Source: a bacterium SM23_31 (GTDB lineage: Bacteria; SM23-31). Taken from it: DNA of 17,682 nt. Shown here one piece after another: positions 14,731 through 17,682 of this stretch. The stretch lies in assembly GCA_001304035.1 (NCBI GenBank), contig LJUD01000014.1, forward strand, positions 1-17,682. The letters run 5' to 3'. Both the position numbers and the translations under genes were made by a program. The notes below the pieces were generated by a model. It did not search any database. It saw nothing but the letters and a program-made list of their open reading frames with translations, and was not told the DNA's origin. The stretch's first letter is position 1. Every line of letters starts with the position of its first letter.

Positions 14731-15447
14731 ATGTTTTTAAACAAGTACAAAGTCATCGGCGTTTTAGGCGGTATGGGACCGGAAGCAACGGTTGACCTGT
14801 ATAATCACATAATCAATATTACGCCCGCTTCAAGAGACCAGGACCATATTCCTGCGCTGATTTTCAGCAATCCGAAAATTCCCGACAGAACCGCAAGTAT
14901 TAACGCTGCTGAATCGGAAAAAATTATCCTGTATTTACAGGAAAGCGCACGCATCCTTGAGAAAGGTGGTGCGGATTTTATCGTTATTCCATGCAATACG
15001 TCACATAAATTCTTCAAAGAAATTCAGGAAGTTGCCGGTATTCCCGTGGTCAACATGATCGAGGAAACGGTCAAATTTATTATCGAGAGCTTTTCCGGTG
15101 TTAAAGAAGTGGGTTTGCTTGCTACATCGGGAACACTTAAAACGGAACTTTACCAGGAATACCTGAAACGCCATAGTATCACCGCTGTGATCCCCGATGA
15201 AAATATACAGAATGAATATGTCATGAAGGCAATATATGATTTTATTAAAGCAGGAAAAGACATAAATCATGCTGAAAAGCTGCTTAAAGAAGCGATAAAA
15301 TCCTTGAAAAAACCTGCGCAGGAAAAAGTTATAATGGGCTGTACGGAAATCCCCCTTGCGCTGAAGGAATCTTATGACGACGTAACGTTGATTAATCCCA
15401 CAAAAATCCTTGCCGGTATTGCCGTAAAGCAAAGTCTCGGCACATGA
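14731..15447 (+). CDS. Aspartate/glutamate racemase family protein
   Basis: Cofactor-independent amino-acid racemase of the Asp/Glu/hydantoin racemase superfamily, using two cysteines as acid/base pair. They are visible as C88 in IPCNTSH and C204 in MGCTEIPL, and the N-terminal VIGVLGGMGPEATV is diagnostic of the aspartate racemase branch. The length of 238 residues is as expected. D-aspartate or D-glutamate for peptidoglycan would be the likely product; the GGMGPEAT form points to aspartate or a broad-specificity enzyme rather than MurI glutamate racemase, but activity on a given substrate is not decided by the sequence. Start ATG 14731 has only a modest GGGA upstream. The next gene starts 27 bases after the stop. 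Confidence 0.87.
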   Translation: MFLNKYKVIGVLGGMGPEATVDLYNHIINITPASRDQDHIPALIFSNPKIPDRTASINAAESEKIILYLQESARILEKGGADFIVIPCNTSHKFFKEIQEVAGIPVVNMIEETVKFIIESFSGVKEVGLLATSGTLKTELYQEYLKRHSITAVIPDENIQNEYVMKAIYDFIKAGKDINHAEKLLKEAIKSLKKPAQEKVIMGCTEIPLALKESYDDVTLINPTKILAGIAVKQSLGT

Positions 15448-15474
15448 TAAATCAAACTGTATCTCTGAAAATTT

Positions 15475-16299
15475 ATGAATATTGCTGAAGATTATCGAAA
15501 TGCCGGATTCCCAACGGCTTTTGATGCGTACTTTTTTCGAAAAGCATGGCACATTTTCTGGAATTACCGCGCTTTTATGGTAAAGCTAATTTTATTGACT
15601 GCATTTATCGTAACATTTTTTTATGTAGTTCTTGACAAAACAATTTTTTCGCAATATGGACAATTGGACCTTGAAACGGCTAAGCCGCTCGACCTTCTTT
15701 ATTCGTTATTACTTGTTTTTATAGAACAATTGATTTTTTTAATTCCAAAATCATTTTTATTTGTTGTATTTATCTTTGCTCTTCCGTGGATGTATGAAAA
15801 TGCAGAAATCAATTTCATTGATTCACTGGGAACGGGTTTTTCTAAATGGATGCCGCTTTATCTGTATTCCGCATTAATTACTTTATTAACAGACTTCGGT
15901 TTTGTGCTGTTAATTATTCCCGGTATTTTAGTTGTAATTCAGTTTACATTGGTACAATTTGTAGTCGTTCTCGAAGAAAACGTTAAAACAATTCCCAGGT
16001 CATTCCTTCTGATAGCCGGAAAACAATGGAAGGTTTTTGCAGTCTATTTAATTAAAGTATTGGTGCTCGTTATTTTAAGTTTTCCGCTGTTAATGTCGAT
16101 GTTTTCAAGCGCTTTTGAACCGGCTTCAAATTACAATTCCGAAGGCGCGGTTCAATCAGACACACAATTGTTATACAGTTTTATCGAGCAAGTCATACTC
16201 GCAGGCGTAACGTATTTTATAACCATTCTATTCTTCCAGCTTTACATGATGGCGCGTATCGAGAATAACGAAATTGAAATAGTACAAACGGATAAATAA
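15475..16299 (+). CDS. Polytopic membrane protein of unknown function
   Basis: 274 residues with a cytoplasmic N-terminus (about 1-33) and roughly five or six membrane segments: 36-57, 76-105, then a broad pair around 122-165 containing LLIIPGILVVIQF, one near 185-205, and one near 235-258. The LLIIPG-I-F pattern followed by an acidic VVVLEE occurs in YciC/DUF975-type and related small integral-membrane families, a general resemblance rather than a firm assignment. A polar loop rich in Ser/Asn (about 212-226) precedes the last segment. It has no recognised catalytic motif. It lies 27 bases downstream of the racemase with a poor ribosome site, so co-transcription is likely while functional linkage is unproven. 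Confidence 0.7.
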   Translation: MNIAEDYRNAGFPTAFDAYFFRKAWHIFWNYRAFMVKLILLTAFIVTFFYVVLDKTIFSQYGQLDLETAKPLDLLYSLLLVFIEQLIFLIPKSFLFVVFIFALPWMYENAEINFIDSLGTGFSKWMPLYLYSALITLLTDFGFVLLIIPGILVVIQFTLVQFVVVLEENVKTIPRSFLLIAGKQWKVFAVYLIKVLVLVILSFPLLMSMFSSAFEPASNYNSEGAVQSDTQLLYSFIEQVILAGVTYFITILFFQLYMMARIENNEIEIVQTDK

Positions 16300-16335
16300 A
16301 AGTTTAAAAATATTTAAAAAATTTTAATTTTTTAT

Positions 16336-16364
16336 TTGACATAATCACTTAATATATATATATA
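16336..16364 (+). promoter_or_regulatory. Good sigma-70 type promoter (TTGACA-17-TATATA)
   Basis: TTGACA (16336-16341) is a perfect -35. Seventeen bases later comes TATATA (16359-16364) inside an AT-repeat that offers alternative -10 registers. Transcription would begin near 16371, giving a leader of about 213 bases before the beta-propeller lipoprotein gene. Confidence 0.5.
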
Positions 16365-16397
16365 TTATAAACATATTTTTCATTTCGAATTAAAGTA

Positions 16398-16490
16398 TGC
16401 TTCTGTGGACAGTTCCTTCTGAGTGCTTCCGGGTTTTACGCAGAACCAGAGTTGATACGGCTAAAAGTCCCTGAGCTTGTTATTCTCCAG
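16398..16490 (+). other. GC-richer island in the leader of the beta-propeller gene
   Basis: I count 45 G/C in 93 bases (48%), against very AT-rich flanks. One possible fold pairs GGG+TTTTA (16431-16438) with TAAAA+CCC (16462-16471, two-base bulge). One frame is open through it to a TAA at 16491-16493 but has no start codon, and an ATG at 16397 gives only 25 codons. It may be a structured leader, a small RNA or a gene fossil; I recognise no known RNA family. Confidence 0.3.
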
Positions 16491-16570
16491 TAAATAAAAC
16501 GTAATAAGATATTTTACTCTTTATTTTAATGAAAATAATGAATTGAAACTACTACTGGAAAGATTTAATG

Positions 16571-16576
16571 AGGAGG
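16571..16576 (+). promoter_or_regulatory. Perfect Shine-Dalgarno AGGAGG
   Basis: Seven bases before the ATG at 16584. It is the strongest ribosome site in this window and fixes the start of the lipoprotein gene. Confidence 0.85.
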
Positions 16577-16583
16577 TCGGATA

Positions 16584-17678
16584 ATGCAATCTAAAAGGAA
16601 CTCACAATTTGCGGTATTTTGTAGTGTTGTAATATTATTTATTTGTTGCTCTGATGGTAATTCACAACAACCTATAATCTATCCTGATGTCCCCGTAGAA
16701 GTCAAGACCGCTGTTAAAGTGGTTTCAACGTTTGGCAATGATGATAAGTTAGGTAGGAGTCCGGAAAGAATTATGTATAATAAATATGATAATAAAGTCT
16801 ATATAGCAGATTTTAGTAATCATAGAATAGTCGTGTTTGATGAAGAATTAAATTACTTAACGACCTTCGGACGTTTTGGGCAAGGTCCGGGAGAGTTTCA
16901 AAATCCGTCAGGTTTCGCATTTATGAGCGATGGAAGAATGATTGTTTCTGATTGGGTTAATTCGAGATATCAAATATTTGATGAGAATTATAATCACTTA
17001 ACTATGTTTAGTATTGGTTCAACATTGGGATATGATTATTACTACCCGGCTGTTGATAAAAAAGACAGGATTTATGTCCATATGCCTGGCAACGGGTCTC
17101 TTTTTTCACTATTAAATGACAAAGGTGAGATAATAAAAAGTGGCGGGGAATTAATGCCGATTAAAATTGATACTACTAATTCTAATTGGCATCTATGGTA
17201 TATGCTTGACAGCATGGGGGACTATGAAATTGACGTTTCAGGGAATATTTTCTTTGCTTTTGCAAATTATCCTATTTTAAGAGTATTCGATCCTGATTTC
17301 AATATAATTCAGGAAGCAGACCTTTCTAATTCCGGCGTTAGCGTTTCACGGCGGTTATATAATGAAAGAAGAAGGAGGCAGGATAGGATGAAGGATGACG
17401 GATACAAGGCAAAAACTTATGTGACGGACGTATCCATAGACAGTGATTTTTTTTATGTATATCATTTTGATGATATGAATTCAGGGAAAAAAGAAAGAAG
17501 GTATTGGGAAAGATTGTATGCTTATTCAAAAGAAGATTTAAAATTGAATAAAGAAATATTATTAGAATATTATATTAATAATGAGCATAAATATCATTGT
17601 ATAGATTTTGATTTTTCACATAATGAAAATATTTATGCGGTTGCTTATCCAAATTATGTATTACTATTCAAAAAATAA
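16584..17678 (+). CDS. Six-bladed beta-propeller (NHL-type) lipoprotein
   Basis: Predicted envelope lipoprotein of 364 residues. The N-terminus is basic, then hydrophobic, with FICCSDGN giving a lipobox cysteine at 21 or 22. NHL-like repeats follow: NKVYIADFSNHRIVVFD (about 71-87), FGRFGQGPGEFQNPSGFAF (about 94-112), GRMIVSDWVNSRYQIFD (about 116-132), and degenerate blades to the end, where IYAVAYPNYVLLFKK completes the last one. The family is common as lone surface lipoproteins in Bacteroidota relatives, with no defined function. The gene is complete, with TAA four bases before the window edge. Its codons look noticeably more AT-rich than those of the oxidoreductase operon (estimated by eye), which could mean recent acquisition or relaxed selection. 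The Arg/Lys-rich stretch near 260-280 is unusual for a propeller and probably forms a loop. Confidence 0.82.
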   Translation: MQSKRNSQFAVFCSVVILFICCSDGNSQQPIIYPDVPVEVKTAVKVVSTFGNDDKLGRSPERIMYNKYDNKVYIADFSNHRIVVFDEELNYLTTFGRFGQGPGEFQNPSGFAFMSDGRMIVSDWVNSRYQIFDENYNHLTMFSIGSTLGYDYYYPAVDKKDRIYVHMPGNGSLFSLLNDKGEIIKSGGELMPIKIDTTNSNWHLWYMLDSMGDYEIDVSGNIFFAFANYPILRVFDPDFNIIQEADLSNSGVSVSRRLYNERRRRQDRMKDDGYKAKTYVTDVSIDSDFFYVYHFDDMNSGKKERRYWERLYAYSKEDLKLNKEILLEYYINNEHKYHCIDFDFSHNENIYAVAYPNYVLLFKK

Positions 17679-17682
17679 TATT

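Noticed and set aside
15001..15552. 183-codon open frame on the minus strand across the racemase end
   Set aside because: Antisense shadow of the racemase and the next gene; its translation is Phe/Lys-rich without domain signals, and the plus-strand genes have clear family motifs.
1..17682. CRISPR arrays, tRNA or rRNA genes
   Set aside because: Looked for regularly spaced direct repeats and for tRNA-like arms with a GTTCRA-type loop or conserved rRNA segments; none seen.

Overview
This window is 17.7 kb of AT-rich bacterial chromosome. The gene content suggests a Gram-negative anaerobe or facultative organism of the Fibrobacterota-Chlorobiota-Bacteroidota neighbourhood (Ignavibacteriota, Calditrichota and Marinimicrobia are the kinds of lineage I have in mind). 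The reasons are lipoproteins with DUF4382 and six-bladed beta-propeller domains, a small outer-membrane-barrel-like protein, a ferredoxin-type 2-oxoacid oxidoreductase, several genes with weak Shine-Dalgarno sites, and long AT-rich spacers. No rRNA, tRNA, CRISPR array or intact transposase is visible, and the lineage call is an inference from family content only.

Layout. Bases 1-233 hold what looks like the 3' end of a broken gene, followed by a spacer without genes. Elongation factor P (673-1230) has Arg rather than Lys at the tip of its active loop. Next is a likely operon (1404-4967): a GAF/HD-GYP protein with a large insertion inside the catalytic domain, a Nudix hydrolase with a TTG start, and a zinc-type medium-chain dehydrogenase whose usual GHE motif is GHI. 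A hairpin at 5080-5131 separates this from a leftward lipoprotein gene (DUF4382), which is preceded by an exact sigma-54-type -24/-12 element and a palindrome at a typical activator distance.

A 900-base spacer (5967-6875) contains two copies of a CCCGAGTACTCGGG-type palindrome and possibly the ruins of a REP-associated transposase. It is followed by the metabolic centrepiece, a three-gene operon (6876-11221) for a 2-oxoacid:ferredoxin oxidoreductase. Its first gene fuses the gamma subunit, a GltD/NfnL-like FAD-NAD(P)H oxidoreductase module and a two-cluster ferredoxin (delta) into one 751-residue polypeptide; alpha and beta follow with overlapping or abutting codons. The architecture predicts a complex that can exchange electrons between 2-oxoacid oxidation or synthesis and NAD(P)H without relying only on free ferredoxin.

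The right third carries an unrecognised single-pass membrane protein and a small exported barrel-like protein (11461-13256), closed by a strong intrinsic terminator, then an AI-2E-type transporter, an Asp/Glu racemase, a polytopic membrane protein, and finally a complete beta-propeller lipoprotein with a long leader containing a GC-richer island behind a good promoter.
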